DNA of 64,000 nucleotides from Synaphobranchus kaupii (GCA_029718625.1 CM056380.1:108760848-108824847); one strand, 5' to 3'; positions 1-12,845 are shown, numbered from the stretch's first letter. The notes: a model not told the origin generated them from the sequence alone. A program made the numbers and translations.

Positions 1-886
1 AGCCCAATTAGGCTAATCTCTCCAGTGTAAAAGCACAATTAGGCTGATCTCTCCAGTGTAACAGCCCAATGATGCTGATCTCTCCAATGTAAAAGCCCAA
101 TGAGGCTGATCTCTCTATCTCCAGTGTAAAAGCACAATGATGCTGATCTCTCCAGTGTAAAAGCCCAATGAGGCTGATCTCTCCAGTGTAAAAGCCCAAT
201 GAGGCTGATCTCTCCAGTGTAAAAGCCCAACGAGGCTGATCTCTCCAGTGTAAAAGCCCAACGAGGCTGATCTCTCCAGTGTAAAAGCCCAACGAGGCTG
301 ATCTCTCCAGTGTAAAAGCCCAACGAGGCTGATCTCTCCAGTGTAAAAGCCCAATGAGGCTGATCTCTCCAGTGTAAAAGCCCAATGAGGCTGATCTCTC
401 CAGTGTAAAAGCCCAATGAGGCTGATCTCTCCAGTGCAAAAGCCCAATGAGGCTGATCTCTCCAGTGTAAAAGCCCAATGAGGCTGATCTCTCCAGTGTA
501 AAAGCCCAATGAGGCTGATCTCTCTCTCCAGTGTAAAAGCACAATGAGGCTGATCTCTCCAGTGTAAAAGCACAATGAGGCTGATCTCTCTCTCTAGTGT
601 AAAAGCACAATGAGGCTGATCTCTCTCTCCAGTGTAAAAGCACAATGAGGCTGATCTCTCCAGTGTAAAAGCACAATGAGGCTGATCTCTCTCTCCAGTG
701 TAAAAGACAATGAGGCTGATCTCTCCAGTGTAAAAGCACAATGAGGCTGATCTCTCTCTCCAGTGTAAAAGCACAATGAGGCTGATCTCTCCAGTGTAAA
801 AGCACAATGAGGCTGATCTCTCTCTCCAGTGTAAAAGCACAATAACGCTGATCTCTCCAGTGTAAAAGCACAATGAGGCTGATCTG
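1..886. repeat. 31-bp minisatellite, about 28 copies
   Basis: Tandem array of a 31-bp unit (key core: AAAGCCCAATGAGGCTGATC followed by TCTCCA), with some units lengthened by an extra CTCT. The array starts at or before the left edge. Because 31 is not a multiple of three and the unit has few stops, long open frames cross it on the minus strand; they are low-complexity repeat translations, not genes. Confidence 0.95.
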
Positions 887-2600
887 GGAGAGGGAGGGGC
901 AGTAGCTCTCAGACCGCAGCAGTGGCCTTTATCCTCTCTCCTGTCACTCTCTAGTCATGTGTGACATCACCACCTCCCCCCCGTCCCCCAGACAACCCTG
1001 CCATGCTACTCTGCCCTGTTGCTAGGCAGCAGGCACCTAATATGATACAAGCTTCGAGTAACAGTGCATCTCGCAGGCTCTGTGGAACAGCAGCAGCCTG
1101 ATGGCAGCGCACAGGGCATAGCGCACAGGGCTATAGGGCACAGGGCATAGGGCATAAGGCTATAGGGCACAGGGCATAGCGCACAGGGCTATAGGGCAGA
1201 GGGCACAGGACACAGGAGGGCATAGGGCACAGGGCTATATGGCTATAGGGCACAGGGTATAGCGCACAGGGTATAGCGCACAGGGCATAGCGCACAGGGC
1301 TATAGGAAAGAGGGCACAGGACACAGGAGGGCATAGGGCACAGGGCTATATGGCTATAAAGCACAGGTCTATAGGGCACAGGGCACAGGGCTATAGGGCA
1401 ATAAAGCACAGGGCATAGGGTACACGGCATAGGGCACAGGGCTATAGGGCACAGGGCACTCCAGCCAATCAGCTGGCTTATCTCTCAATTCAGATTCTCT
1501 TCTGTCTTCAACTCCAATGGAAAGGAGGTACAAGGTACAATGGAAAGGAGGTGTGGGCCACAGGGCGGACAGCGGCCAGCAGGGTCCGTGCCCGCTGGTT
1601 ACGAGACGCACAGTTCTTCACACAGCGTCTAGCCAAGACCAGGGTCATTTCTCAGGCAGTGAAAATGACAGCGGCTTGCAAGCCATCAGCAGAATGATCC
1701 GGGCAGCGAGAGAGCGTTTTAAAAATACCTGCCAGGCACGCGCTGACAGGACATATTAACAACACACAACAGCCGTGTGGGAGCTGACCACGGCCATGCG
1801 TTCCACATACATACAGAGGAGAGCATCACGCGTGTGACACGCCTGGTCATGCCTCTCAGCCCCAAGGCCATTGGCAGGATCTCCCTGTTCAGCACGTCCA
1901 ACAGCCGTGCGAGATCCAGAGACGCACCCCCAACACTGAATCTGCGACACCACATCAGCCGGGAGAGGGATAAAAAGCCGCCAAACAAGAACGTGGTTAC
2001 ATAACAGTAGACATGCCTTCGCTAACGGCGATAAAGGAAAACGTCAAAGCCTACTGGCGTATGAGCATAATAACCTGGGCAAGCATACTTTTAACAGAGG
2101 GCAACACAACAAACCACCTATCTACACCAAAACTCCCCTAGGACTCTACCATAAAGAACACATCAGTGCACAGGCTGGGAATAAGTCACCTCTATTACCT
2201 AAATCTGCACAAGGAGGAGGAGGGGGTTGTGGGACAGCAGCTGGAACAGTATGTCAGCACCCCCCCGTCCCGCCCCCCTGAATGGAGACCATTAAGACCC
2301 CAGCCATGCTTCACAAGCCGAGCCCACAGCAGCACTACTGAACCAGTGTGAGGTCTGTAAGAGAGGATATGGCTTCACTTTGAGGACATGTCACACCGCA
2401 ATGCTACAGTTACTGTGACACTGCAACCCACAAACTGCTTTTCCCAAGAGTCCCAGCACGCTGACGGACACGGCAGACCTCCTATGGGACAGGCTGACAG
2501 ACTGCATCCGTCTCTAATTGAGGTGGACCATGTGGCTCTGCGGAGTGGTCTGGGGTGGTCTCCGCTTGCTTCGGCTTGGTTTAGTTTGACCTCACTTGGC
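887..2600. other. Non-genic stretch with a CACAGGGCATAGGG-type repeat
   Basis: Positions about 1,108-1,460 are a degenerate tandem repeat built from CACAGGGCATA and CACAGGGCTATAGG blocks. The rest (887-1,107 and 1,461-2,600) looks like unique sequence. Short open frames here have no recognisable domain, splice pattern or codon bias, so I call no gene. Confidence 0.7.
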
Positions 2601-2607
2601 TCCAACA

Positions 2608-2611
2608 GACA

Positions 2612-2673
<62 letters not shown>

Positions 2674-2750
2674 AATCTTCACTGACACATAGACACACAC
2701 ACACACAGAGACACACACACGTTAATCTTCACTGACACTGACACACACAC
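2608..2750. repeat. (CA)n microsatellite
   Basis: A pure CA run at about 2,611-2,670 is followed by two shorter CA runs that each end in a GTTAATCTTCACTGACAC block, so the microsatellite and its flank have been duplicated in tandem. Confidence 0.95.
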
Positions 2751-3539
2751 CCCTGCTACATGTCACATTGCAGAATGTGACCCAATCAGAAACCACAGCC
2801 TTTAATAAATAGCAAACTGGACTGCCATCATGCTACGGGAGTTTAAAGATATTTTTTCGCATATTTCAAGGACAAATGTGAATCACAGTACTGTCCTCAG
2901 TAAATTAAATATCCTTATTTGCCCCTGCTAATAAAATCCATACTAGCCTCTTAGAAAAAGGTGTGCGATCAATATTGGCTTATGGCTCAGATGTAGCATG
3001 TCAGGTGCTTAGAGCCATGCTAATTACACTTACAAAGACTGAGGCCTGCAATTCCGTTTATCCTTATTTTGTTATTATAGTACTGGGTATTATGTTCCAA
3101 AACGTGCAACAAGTTTATGAGGAGGACTGCCGGGAGGCACGGAGACACCATCATTGGGCGAAGCCTTATTTCCAGCAGCTGTTTCTCACAAGCCGTTTCC
3201 TGTAGAACCACAACATAGGGGTTTATTTTCTCAAGAAAACTGCACTCAGGGTGGATGAAGAGTTGAATGGATTGGTAGAGACAGCTGGTGATTTTGAATG
3301 TGCTCTGAACAAGTCAACAAGCTGGATAACATTCACAGCTGAGACCAATGCTCTACGGGCGACACATAGCCTAACATTACCCCATCACCTCAAAACCTAC
3401 CCACTGCATATATAGACCTGGGGGTATACAACAAAGCACAATTACTGAGTCAGCGCTGAGTAAAACCCGGAACCTTCACAAATCTGGAACATGGACTCAA
3501 GTAAAAATGAAAAAAAAAAAGAATACCAAATATACAGAT

Positions 3540-3715
3540 GATATATATATCATTTGTATATTTACCAAATATACAGATGATATATACTGAAGCAATTCAG
3601 CTTAAGTACCCTGCTTAGGGGTACAACAGCAGTGGCCTACCTGGGAATCGAACCTGTAACATTAAGGTTACAAGCCCTGTTCCTCCCCCATTATACTACA
3701 CAGCCTCCCCAGTGC
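3540..3715 (-). mobile_element. tRNA-derived SINE, minus orientation
   Basis: Read on the minus strand this shows a polymerase III B-box (GGTTCGATTCC, the complement of 3,643-3,653), followed by GTTGTACCCCTAAGCAGGGTAC and a GAATTGCTTCAGTA block. The same order of blocks occurs in the SINE at 59,676-59,908, so the two are copies of one family. The 3' tail is degraded into an AT-rich ATATATCATTTGTATATTT duplication. Confidence 0.7.
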
Positions 3716-4383
3716 CCAGACCTGCAGACGCACGCTCACTGCTCGCGGTACGACAGAACAACAAGTCCAGGACCTGTGCTCTCGTCCACAGAACCAGACA
3801 AAAGCCAGCGGAGGGAAACGCACGGTAAGGCCAGTGCAGTCACGTGCGCCGGGGGGCTTTCAGTCAGACACACAGGGACAAAGAGAGCCGGCGCTAATTC
3901 AGCAGCCGCAGGCCGAGAGCGGGCTCTCCAAACACCCTCCTCCAGGCCAACAAAGCGGCCCTTCGCTCACGTTACACTCATTCACCTCCTCTCTCGAGTA
4001 TAAAGAGGGGGAAAAAACGGCCGCATACCCCGCCGCTCCAACCCCTTTTGTCCGCTGAGCGGTATTAAACGTAGCCTAGCCTAATTCCCATGCAGCCGCG
4101 CTACTCACTTAACATATCAGGGATTAGGCGTGCTGTGCATTATTTCGATAAATTTACTTTAGGGATTAAGACCGTGTACAATATAGGCTAATACAGCGCA
4201 ACGGGCCGAGCGCAGGCTCGTTAGTGCACTCTGCCGAAGATGAAGAGGTCTCCATCTGCACAGAGAGAACACGACGTAGCATGAAAATATACAGCATGAA
4301 CCAAAGATTAGACATTAGTAGCGTGTCCATCACAATCACAAACACTGGAGCACTACACACACACACGATGAGCAGTAGTCCAT

Positions 4384-6136
4384 CACAAACACCGTTACGA
4401 CTACCCCTCCCACCCGCCATTACCGTTACGACCACCCCTCCCAACCGCCATTACCGTTACGACCACCCCTCCCACCCGCCATTACCGTTACGACCACCCC
4501 TCCCAACCACCATTACCATTACGACCACCCCTCCAACCCGCCATTACCGTTACGACTACCCCTCCCAACCACCATTACCGTTACGACCACCCCTCCCAAC
4601 CGCCATTACCGTTACGACCACCCCTCCCACCCGCCATTACCGTTACGACCACCCCGCCCACCCGCCATTACCGTTACGACCACCCCTCACACCCGCCATT
4701 ACCGTTACGACCACCCCTCCCAACCACCATTACCGTTACGACCACCCCTCCCACCCTCCATTACCGTTACCACCACCCCTCCCAACCGCCATTACCGTTA
4801 CGACCACCCCTCCCACCCCCATTACCGTTACCACCACCCCTCCAACCCGCCATTACCGTTACGACCACCCCTCCCAACCACCATTACCGTTACCACCACC
4901 CCTCACACCCGCCATTACCGTTACGAGACGACCACCCCTCCCAACCTCCATTACCGTTACGACCACCCCTCCCAACCGCCATTACCGTTACGACCACCCC
5001 TCACACCCGCCATTACCGTTACGACCACCCCTCCCAACCGCCATTACCGTTACGACCACCCCGCCCACCCGCCATTACCGTTACGACCACCCCTCCCAAC
5101 CGCCATTACCGTTACGACCACCCCTCACACCCGCCATTACCGTTACGACCACCCCTCACACCCGCCATTACCGTTACGACCACCCCTCCCACCCTCCATT
5201 ACCGTTACCACCACCCCTCCAATCCGCCATTACCGTTACGACCACCCCTCCCAACCGCCATTACTGTTAAGACCACCCCTCACACCCGCCATTACCGTTA
5301 CGACCACCCCTCCCACCCGCCATTACCGTTACGACCACCCCTCCCAATCGCCATTACCGTTATGACCACCCCTCCCACCCGCCATTACCGTTACGACCAC
5401 CCCGCCCACCCGCCATTACCGTTACGACCACCCCTCACACCCGCCATTACCGTTACGACCACCCCTCCCAACCGCCATTACCGTTACGACCACCCCTCCC
5501 ACCCCCATTACCGTTACGACCACCCCTCCCACCCGCCATTACCGTTACCACCACCCCTCCAACCCGCCATTACCGTTACGACCACCCCTCCCAACCGCCA
5601 TTACCGTTACGACCACCCCTCCTACACCCCCATTACCGTTACCACCACCCCTCCAACCCGCCATTACCGTTACGACCACCCCTCACACCCGCCATTACCG
5701 TTACGTCCACCCCTCCCAACCGCCATTACCGTTACGACCACCCCTCACACCCGCCATTACCGTTACGACCACCCCTCCCAACCGCCATTACCGTTACGAC
5801 CACCCCTCACACCCGCCATTACCGTTACGACCACCCCTCCCACCCGCCATTACCGTTACCACCACCCCTCCAACCCGCCATTACCGTTACGACCACCCCT
5901 CCCAACCGCCATTACTGTTACGACCACCCCTCACACCCGCCATTACCGTTACGACCACCCCTCCCAACCGCCATTACCGTTACGACCACCCCTCACACCC
6001 GCCATTACCGTTACTACCACCCCTCCCAACCGCCATTACTGTTACGACCACCCCTCCCACTCGCCATTACCGTTACGACTACCCCTCCCACTCGCCATTA
6101 CCATTACGACCACCCCTCCCACCCACCATTACCATT
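4384..6136. repeat. 31-bp minisatellite, about 56 copies
   Basis: Tandem array of a 31-bp C-rich unit (CCATTACCGTTACGACCACC plus CCTCCCAACCG). Variants alternate CCCAACCG, CCCACCCG and CACACCCG. It reads as a long open frame (repeats of HYRYDHPSHPPLPLRPPL type) because the unit lacks stops; the protein is an artefact of the 31-bp period. The array has no flanking splice or promoter logic. Confidence 0.95.
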
Positions 6137-9100
6137 AGGGTACTCAATTTTCTCTAAAGCACAACAAACACATTGTACGGGTATAAGCCAGACAAGGTCT
6201 CCAAACACAGTATAGAGTCCCCAATGCCCTTAGCGACCCATGCTTTCCCAAACATTAAGTGTATCCAGAAAATAACTCCAACTCTGGACAATGAAGCATT
6301 CACTTTATCCCAACAACAGTCCAATGTGGATACAAGCCAACCGGGGAATGATGTATTTTTAATAAGCATTTGACCACTGTTTAAAAATGTCACACCTTTC
6401 TTTTCAAATCCTGAAATATTATTTTCTAATTAAGAATTGCATTGGCTGAAATAAATTATTTATAGACAAGATCTGACTTTCCACCAAAGGTATTAGTTTG
6501 TCAGTCAGTTCTGCAAGCCTATAAAATATTAAAGAAAGAAAATTTCACTGGGGATATTTAGCATTCACCGCCCCAAAGGAAAAAAAAAAAACATCAAAAG
6601 ACGTGAGTACCTGCAGGTCACACAATCTGCTTGAATGTTGGCAGAATATAACAAGGACACTGCTTCCATATGGCCACTTAATTTCCACCAGGCATGACTA
6701 ATTATGTCATTATAAAGTGTCAAAGCAAATGGTTTGTCACTAGGTAACAATATTGAAGCAATTACTAACTTCGTAACACACTGGACCTTCTATGCCCTGA
6801 ATAAATTATGTAGCTATTCGTTTGACAATACATTTGGAGGCAAGGAAAATTATTGTCTATTGTCTCAATATTCAGCTGTCATAAAACAATTAATTAACAG
6901 CTTTCTTGGGTGAAAGGTATTGAAAATCCCATAAGGAAAATTATACGACTGTGAAACTAGGCTAATTCAATAGAACTATCAGGTACTGCATATCACAACA
7001 TATCTGTATTTCGGTTACACGTTCATTGTTATTGATTTCAAAATATTAGCCGCGAGACCCTCGTCAATCTTTATGACATTGTCACAAAGAAACTATGACT
7101 GAACTTGGCAGCGCGCGGAATCCAGCAGCTCGTGGATCCAGCCCTGGGAAAAAGATCCCACGAGGCCAAATGGACCGATCAAAGGGGTGAAAGTGTTTAA
7201 CACTCACCCCATGTGTTTAACACTCAGCCCATGTGTTTACACACCTCCACTTTCGCCGCAGGAACCAACTGTGCAGTCAATCGTGTCAATTGACCTCGCT
7301 TTGAAATTGCGCGGCTTGCAATAGACTACCTCTCACCTAAGAAAGATGTTAATAATGGAGTGCATAAGTAAAAATGGACACAAGTGCGGCACAGTTTATC
7401 AAATTACCTATGGCGTAGCTATTTGTTTGTTCTAAATTCACCACACAGAACAAGCTTGACAAGTGTTACTGAGTGTGTTAACGTTAGCTAACCCCCCCCC
7501 CCCCAGAGAACTGACGCAGCTCGCAAGCTGAAACAGTCGTATATTAATATCAAGGGCTATGATAAGGTAACTCTGACACTTTTCCCAGGTAGCTGTATGA
7601 TAGGCTACGAAAGGAAATGGAAAAATTGTGTTTACTTGTCATTCATCTTGCCACTCTTCCAGTCGTAAAGTTACCTTAGCCTATTTATTTTGTCCATCTT
7701 CTTCATCAATAAACTAACGTTTAGACAAGCGGATTGAATAGCCAGCTAACTGGGTAGCAAATGTAATGTTACTATACGAGTAAGCGCACTGTGTGGGAAT
7801 TAACAAGTTGTCAAATGATTGACTTCTTGGTTCAAGTTAACTGAGCTTATCACGCTCTATAACTTAGCTAGGTATCGAACCAAAGACTATGGCGATGCTA
7901 GTTAGCATGCAAACAAGTTATATAGAAACCAAAATTATGCCATTACTTTCATACAACACAATTTTATTGGATTCCATGATCATGTAACGTTAGTTAACTT
8001 GCGAGGTAAATCTGTGTCCATTGCATATAAATAGCAAACACAGTCAAAATCCTTTGTTCCAGTTTTGCAGTTTTGGAAATGCATTACTACGGGCAGAATG
8101 TGCAACAAAGCTAACGTTAGCTAGCTACCAACAAAACTTAACTTATCTAGCTTGGCTGTCTATCTATCTACTTACAGTCATCATATAGTTGCTCGCTAGC
8201 AACCTGTATTCTACACGCAAGAATTGCCTAAAATTTATATTACCCTCGATCTTACCCTCAATGCAGGCCATAGAAAATCCCATAATAGTATTCCGAAAAT
8301 GGTTATTTATGACGGATTGTCTTCTAGTCGGTGAACCTGTTTTCCAGATAGTGTTTCTGGTCTGTAGACAGCGAAGTGAACTCCCCGCGTTCGCCTCTCC
8401 GCCGTGAAAATCCAGCATCCAACTAAAGCCATTCTGAGTACCGCTCCAGCTGACAGCCACGGTGACCGGGATCCGCCTATCCCATGAGCTTATTGGCTGA
8501 AAGGCTGTGGAACCTCCCATAACGTCCCTACTCATTCGTGTGTGCTGAGCAGTCAATCATTGCACAGGCTTAAAATTTTGCACTTCTGTGGGTCAAGTTC
8601 CATTATGTCAATTCGAATGCATCGTAGGCTAATCAATATGCTGTTTTGAAAAAAATAATAATCTAAAAATGTAACCATTAATTTCGTGTAATATAAGAAA
8701 CCTGCGGCTGAATATGCGTTGAAATCTTTGACGCTTCACGTGCGGGGTCACAAGTTAAATAACGTGTCTAGTCTACTAAAGCCATAGCAGCAAATCTGGA
8801 CTGCTAGTGGCACCAACTGGAGGGTTTAAGAAAAAAATATGTAGGCTACAAAATACTGCCATCTTCATCAATAAAAAATAGGATACGATTTACATCTATA
8901 CGCGACTGACTTGTGTAAATCGTTGGATTGGATACCTAATTTCATACAAGTGTGCAGAAAACAAATAAGGCTAGCCTATGCTTTCCTTTGGAATACTTAT
9001 ATATATATGAACGCATACAGATATGCGCTATGTTATAGCGACAATTGCGCTATCTGAAATAAAATGCCATAGCTTTTAAGTGTTTCCAATTTGGTATGTA

Positions 9101-9830
9101 AACGTATATTATTAGTGTCTGAAAGGAGCCCTTGTCGTGAAGGAGTCCAATAATTTAATTATACAGTAATACAATCACAATTCAGCAGTAGCTTCCAACC
9201 AAATATCTGGCTTCATACATGTACTAAGACCTTGCGTGCATGTTGAACTGAAATGACAAACAGTTGTTTACCCTGAGGGATTCATAATGGGGCGTGCTAT
9301 GCCTATATAATGCGTTTGACAGCAGATCCATCCATAGGATAAAAACTAGGTTTTGCGCGAGTGACCCCTCATTGATCTCAGCAGTGGAATTAGATTATAC
9401 AAATGTAGTTTTCGTGCATTTTGAATATTATTGGTTTTTAAAATACGCATCTGGGGTAGAACATCTCACGTTCCACCTTTGATTCGAACACTTAGGCTAC
9501 ACATCTTTCCACGTGGCGTTCTCGCTCAGACTAACGTAGTCTAGGCTACTCCATCACAGTAAAATACTAGTTTACTTAGTCTATACTTTTGATTTGTTGG
9601 CCTAAGGTTTGACTGAAGAAGAGCTGCAACGGTCGAAACGCGTCGCCTCTAGCCTACGCTACGCCACATAGATCTTTTTTTTTTTTTTCCTGTTTTGGAC
9701 ACTTGAACGCCTCTACAATGTAGGATAACCCTACTGTATGCATTAAGACTAGACTCAATTAATAAACTCCGCTCTAGTTCCTACAATAAAGAGTGTTCAC
9801 GTATTTTACCCATAGCCTAATTCTATATGC
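6137..9830. other. AT-rich intergenic DNA, no gene recognised
   Basis: About 3.7 kb of AT-rich DNA with scattered GCTAACGTTAGC-type motifs common in teleost noncoding DNA, a poly-C run near 7,490, a short GTGTTTAACACTCACCCCAT duplication near 7,190 and a poly-T run near 9,670. A 130-codon minus-strand open frame at 8,164-8,556 overlaps a somewhat CpG-richer patch but has no domain I recognise. It could be a 5' exon or promoter of a neighbour to the left; I cannot support either. Confidence 0.6.
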
Positions 9831-9863
9831 AACCTTCCCATCACAACTTCCAAAGTATCCCAA

Positions 9864-9877
9864 ACTACGGCTCCCAG
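9864..9877 (+). promoter_or_regulatory. Possible ZNF143/THAP11-type promoter motif
   Basis: ACTACGGCTCCCAG resembles the ACTACAANTCCCAG consensus found in many vertebrate TATA-less promoters. It sits about 300 bp upstream of the MAP10 start codon. This is a motif resemblance only; no transcription start can be read from sequence. Confidence 0.25.
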
Positions 9878-10181
9878 ACCACCCTGTAGACGCGTTGCTT
9901 ACGCTAAAAACATGCGACAGTTTGTTTCCTTGGAGCTTAGCTTGGAGTGTAAACGGATTTGATGCTCTAGCTCGTAAGCCAAGTTTTATATTAACTAACG
10001 TTAATGTCTTGTTCATAGTTTGCTATCCCGCTGTATTATTCTGAGCTAGACTTTTTCTTTGATAAAAAAAATATATGCTATGTAAAGCCGACTACCACAC
10101 CACATTTCATAACATAGCCTACTGTGTATAACGTTAATTTCATGAAGTCAGCTAACTAGCTAAAGCTAACGTTAACCAAAC

Positions 10182-12845
10182 ATGGATGAGAGCGAATCGC
10201 ATGCTTCGGAAACCCTTTTTTCATTTGAGGTGTTGGTGGACTATATACGAATACACAAAGCTGGTATAGTGAAGAGGGGGTTTGAGCCGGCAGTAGGGGT
10301 TCGTCTCCTGGATTTCCCTACTTTAGTGATTTATCGAGGGGAGCAGGAAGATTGTCGGCACCAGGAGGACTCGGACAGTGAAAAAGAAAATGCAGGGACC
10401 CGTATTTCAAAACATGATGTTTTACTTCAACAAACTATGAATCGCAACATGGAATACCCATTTAGGAAAGGCAAGTCGTGTCTGTTTAAAATTAACTTGG
10501 ATTTACTTCATACGCATCTGTCTAATGTGCCTCTCTACGTTATGGTTTTGGATTCAACAAACGAAATTCCAAAGTTGTTGGGAAGCTCCATGGTCTCTCT
10601 GGCGAAAATAATCGACGTAATCAAATCGGACGTTAAGCAGCTTGGCATTTGCACTCCGTCCGCACAGGGAGAAAAGGGATTATTTGGCATATATAATCTG
10701 ATGGGCGAAAAGATAGGCTGCATTTCTTTAGGATACAAACTTTTAAGTTTGGGAGCAAGTTTGATACCACACATTCCTGAAAGCAGGGTTTTGCATTTGG
10801 GTTCCGGTAAAACTACCGTTAATAATAAACAACCTTTGAAGCCATCGGATAATTTTCCAGAAACCAGAACGCACATGGGTGATGACATTCTGGTGACGTC
10901 ATTACAGCGATCTGACCCCTCTAATGTTCTTTGCCAGAACATTGAGCTAGATGGACAGCAAACCGACATTGTGGTGTCCGAGATGGAGGCAAAACGGACA
11001 AACGGTGTATCAGCAGGAACGCAAACTGAACCGGCAAGAAGGAAAGTGAAGAGCATTGAAGTTGAGCAAATGGACTTTGATAACGAGGGAAACCTTGCTG
11101 TGTACTGCCCGCCACCTCTGTTCTACAGCCGGTCAGACGGGAGACGGGAGGAGTCGGACGTAGACAGATACAGGCTCGTAAACGTGGCGATGGAAGCGCT
11201 CCGAGTCGAGGATCTCCGTGCAGAAGAGGAGGAGCGGGATCTCCCCGCGGAGAGGAGGAGGAGCGTCGCTCCGCCAGAGGAGGCGCAGAGGAGCAGAGCT
11301 GCGGGGCAGTCCCAGGCACCTCCCGCTCTCCTGGGGGAGGCGCTGAGACGGCTGCCTTTGCTGAGCGCGCTCCTGCAGGAGCTGTCCCAGTTAAGCGGCC
11401 AGCCTCAGGAGCTTCCCGTTCCTGCCCCTCCAGGGCTAGCCTGGCAGGGCCGGCCCGCACCGGCGCATCCCCCCAGACCGCAACCCCGCAGCTCCTGCGC
11501 ATCGCCGCAGCCCTGGGGCAGCAGGTCGCCAAGCCCCCGGCTCAGGCGCAGCCAGACGCAGGTAAATTCGGCAGCCCCCCTGCTCGCTCCTCCGCCCAAA
11601 GACCTGCGCAGAGCACAGAGACAGGGCCTCGGGCCAGGGAAGGAGGCCCCGAAATCGCCTCCGAAAAGGAAACTGGTGCACGGCCTGACCAGGACCGTGC
11701 AGCTCAGGCTGCAGCAGCACAATCCCGGCGCACTGAGAGAGCAGCAACGTAGAGAGCAGCTCTGGAGGAGCCGGGCCGCAATACCCAAACCGTCCAGCAG
11801 GAGCCGCCATCGGACCGGCGCCGCTAAACCGGCGCACAAGCTAACCGTCTCCCCCAGAGACCAGGCTCTGGACAGGAGCGTGGATCTGGATGAGAACGTT
11901 CAGACACTGGTTAGCAGCGTGGACGTCGACTCTGCCCGGACAGGAACGCCGCCATTACAGACCGGAGAGAGCAGGAGAGGCGGGGAACGCCGCCGGACGG
12001 GTAAAAGTGAAAACGGCGGCGCTGTGCCGCCAATGTTCTCCTATGACCGTGTTTCTGAAGCCGCTGCAGAAAGGGCGCCGGCCCTGCCGGGTCGGAACCG
12101 GACCGTGCGGGTCCGCATTCCCAGCGCGCTGAGCCAGTACTCGGACCGCAGCGATGGCGGCGCCGGAGACCCGTGGCCCGTGCCGACGGACCCTGGATTC
12201 CGCAGCGGTAGCGCCGGGAGCAGCCGCCGCAGCAGTCCCGTGACGCTCCGCTCCGACTCCCGTGCGGGTTCTCCTGATCTCGGGGAGTACCTGGACGATT
12301 TTACCAGTCTGGAGCCCACGGACGGCTTCTCCCCAGACCTGCCCGACAGCCCTGAGCCAGCCGCGGGCGCGGACGGCGCTTCCCGGGGGAGCCGCAGGCC
12401 GGCCCTGTCGTCCCCGGTGAAATCGAGAGGCTCCCCCCAGCGCCGTCTCAAAGGCACACACATCATCAGGCCCAGGACCCGGGCCTCTGCCCTCAGCATC
12501 TCCTCGGGAGACAGCGAGCGGGCGTCCGCCTCGGCCTGCTCCCTTCCGTCCGGGCGTCGCTGGTCCGGAGCGGCGGGCGGGGCCGCCAGGGGCCCCTCTG
12601 TCTGCGAGGAGTCCGGAGGATCCGGGGCCCAGCTGTCCGTGCGCTTTGAAAACAGCCCGTCGTTCAGGGCCTCTCCCGCGGACTCGCATTCGCTCTCTAA
12701 CAGCCCGGAGCTCGACTCCATAATCTCCCCGCCTCCCTACAGGGAGGGAGAAACGAGGGATGAACTTGGGTCCTTGGGGTTCAGCAATAAATGCCATCAC
12801 ATCTCAGAACTGGTGCTAAGCAAGCTCCCAGGGTACACGCTGTGA
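10182..12845 (+). CDS. map10: Microtubule-associated protein 10
   Basis: Single-exon gene of 887 codons, close to the single-exon human MAP10 (about 905 aa). Known role: stabilises microtubules and acts at the mitotic spindle and midbody in cytokinesis. The N-terminal MAP10 domain is clear at about residues 12-215: FSFEVLVDYIRI, GVRLLDFPTLVIY, RKGKSCLFKIN, then a C2-like stretch ending GCISLGYKLLSLG. Further conserved blocks are CPPPLFYSR (about residue 308), LPLLSALLQELSQL (about 393) and HGLTRTVQLRLQQHNPGAL (about 500). The family HPHLAW motif reads PPGLAW here. From about residue 320 to near the C-terminus the chain is disordered, Ser/Arg/Pro-rich and encoded by strongly GC-rich DNA, unlike the first third. 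The start follows a stop-rich AT leader; the protein ends LPGYTL. Antisense open frames inside it are composition artefacts. Confidence 0.95.
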   Translation: MDESESHASETLFSFEVLVDYIRIHKAGIVKRGFEPAVGVRLLDFPTLVIYRGEQEDCRHQEDSDSEKENAGTRISKHDVLLQQTMNRNMEYPFRKGKSCLFKINLDLLHTHLSNVPLYVMVLDSTNEIPKLLGSSMVSLAKIIDVIKSDVKQLGICTPSAQGEKGLFGIYNLMGEKIGCISLGYKLLSLGASLIPHIPESRVLHLGSGKTTVNNKQPLKPSDNFPETRTHMGDDILVTSLQRSDPSNVLCQNIELDGQQTDIVVSEMEAKRTNGVSAGTQTEPARRKVKSIEVEQMDFDNEGNLAVYCPPPLFYSRSDGRREESDVDRYRLVNVAMEALRVEDLRAEEEERDLPAERRRSVAPPEEAQRSRAAGQSQAPPALLGEALRRLPLLSALLQELSQLSGQPQELPVPAPPGLAWQGRPAPAHPPRPQPRSSCASPQPWGSRSPSPRLRRSQTQVNSAAPLLAPPPKDLRRAQRQGLGPGKEAPKSPPKRKLVHGLTRTVQLRLQQHNPGALREQQRREQLWRSRAAIPKPSSRSRHRTGAAKPAHKLTVSPRDQALDRSVDLDENVQTLVSSVDVDSARTGTPPLQTGESRRGGERRRTGKSENGGAVPPMFSYDRVSEAAAERAPALPGRNRTVRVRIPSALSQYSDRSDGGAGDPWPVPTDPGFRSGSAGSSRRSSPVTLRSDSRAGSPDLGEYLDDFTSLEPTDGFSPDLPDSPEPAAGADGASRGSRRPALSSPVKSRGSPQRRLKGTHIIRPRTRASALSISSGDSERASASACSLPSGRRWSGAAGGAARGPSVCEESGGSGAQLSVRFENSPSFRASPADSHSLSNSPELDSIISPPPYREGETRDELGSLGFSNKCHHISELVLSKLPGYTL

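Noticed and set aside
1..886. Long open frames on the minus strand (up to 287 codons)
   Set aside because: They are translations of a 31-bp tandem repeat with few stops; all frames give the same low-complexity text and no start context or domain is present.
4224..6138. Two long plus-strand open frames (348 and 258 codons)
   Set aside because: Pure translation of a 31-bp minisatellite; no splice sites, promoter or conserved domain.
9610..9660. GAAGAAGAGCTGCAACGGTCGAAACGCGTCG phrase as a retroelement end
   Set aside because: Similar GGTCGAAACG phrases occur near 60,895 and fit known repeat pieces, but I could not define element ends or a family.
10535..12800. Long antisense frames across MAP10 (up to 281 codons)
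   Set aside because: GC-rich coding DNA suppresses stops on the opposite strand. The sense frame matches MAP10 along its length.
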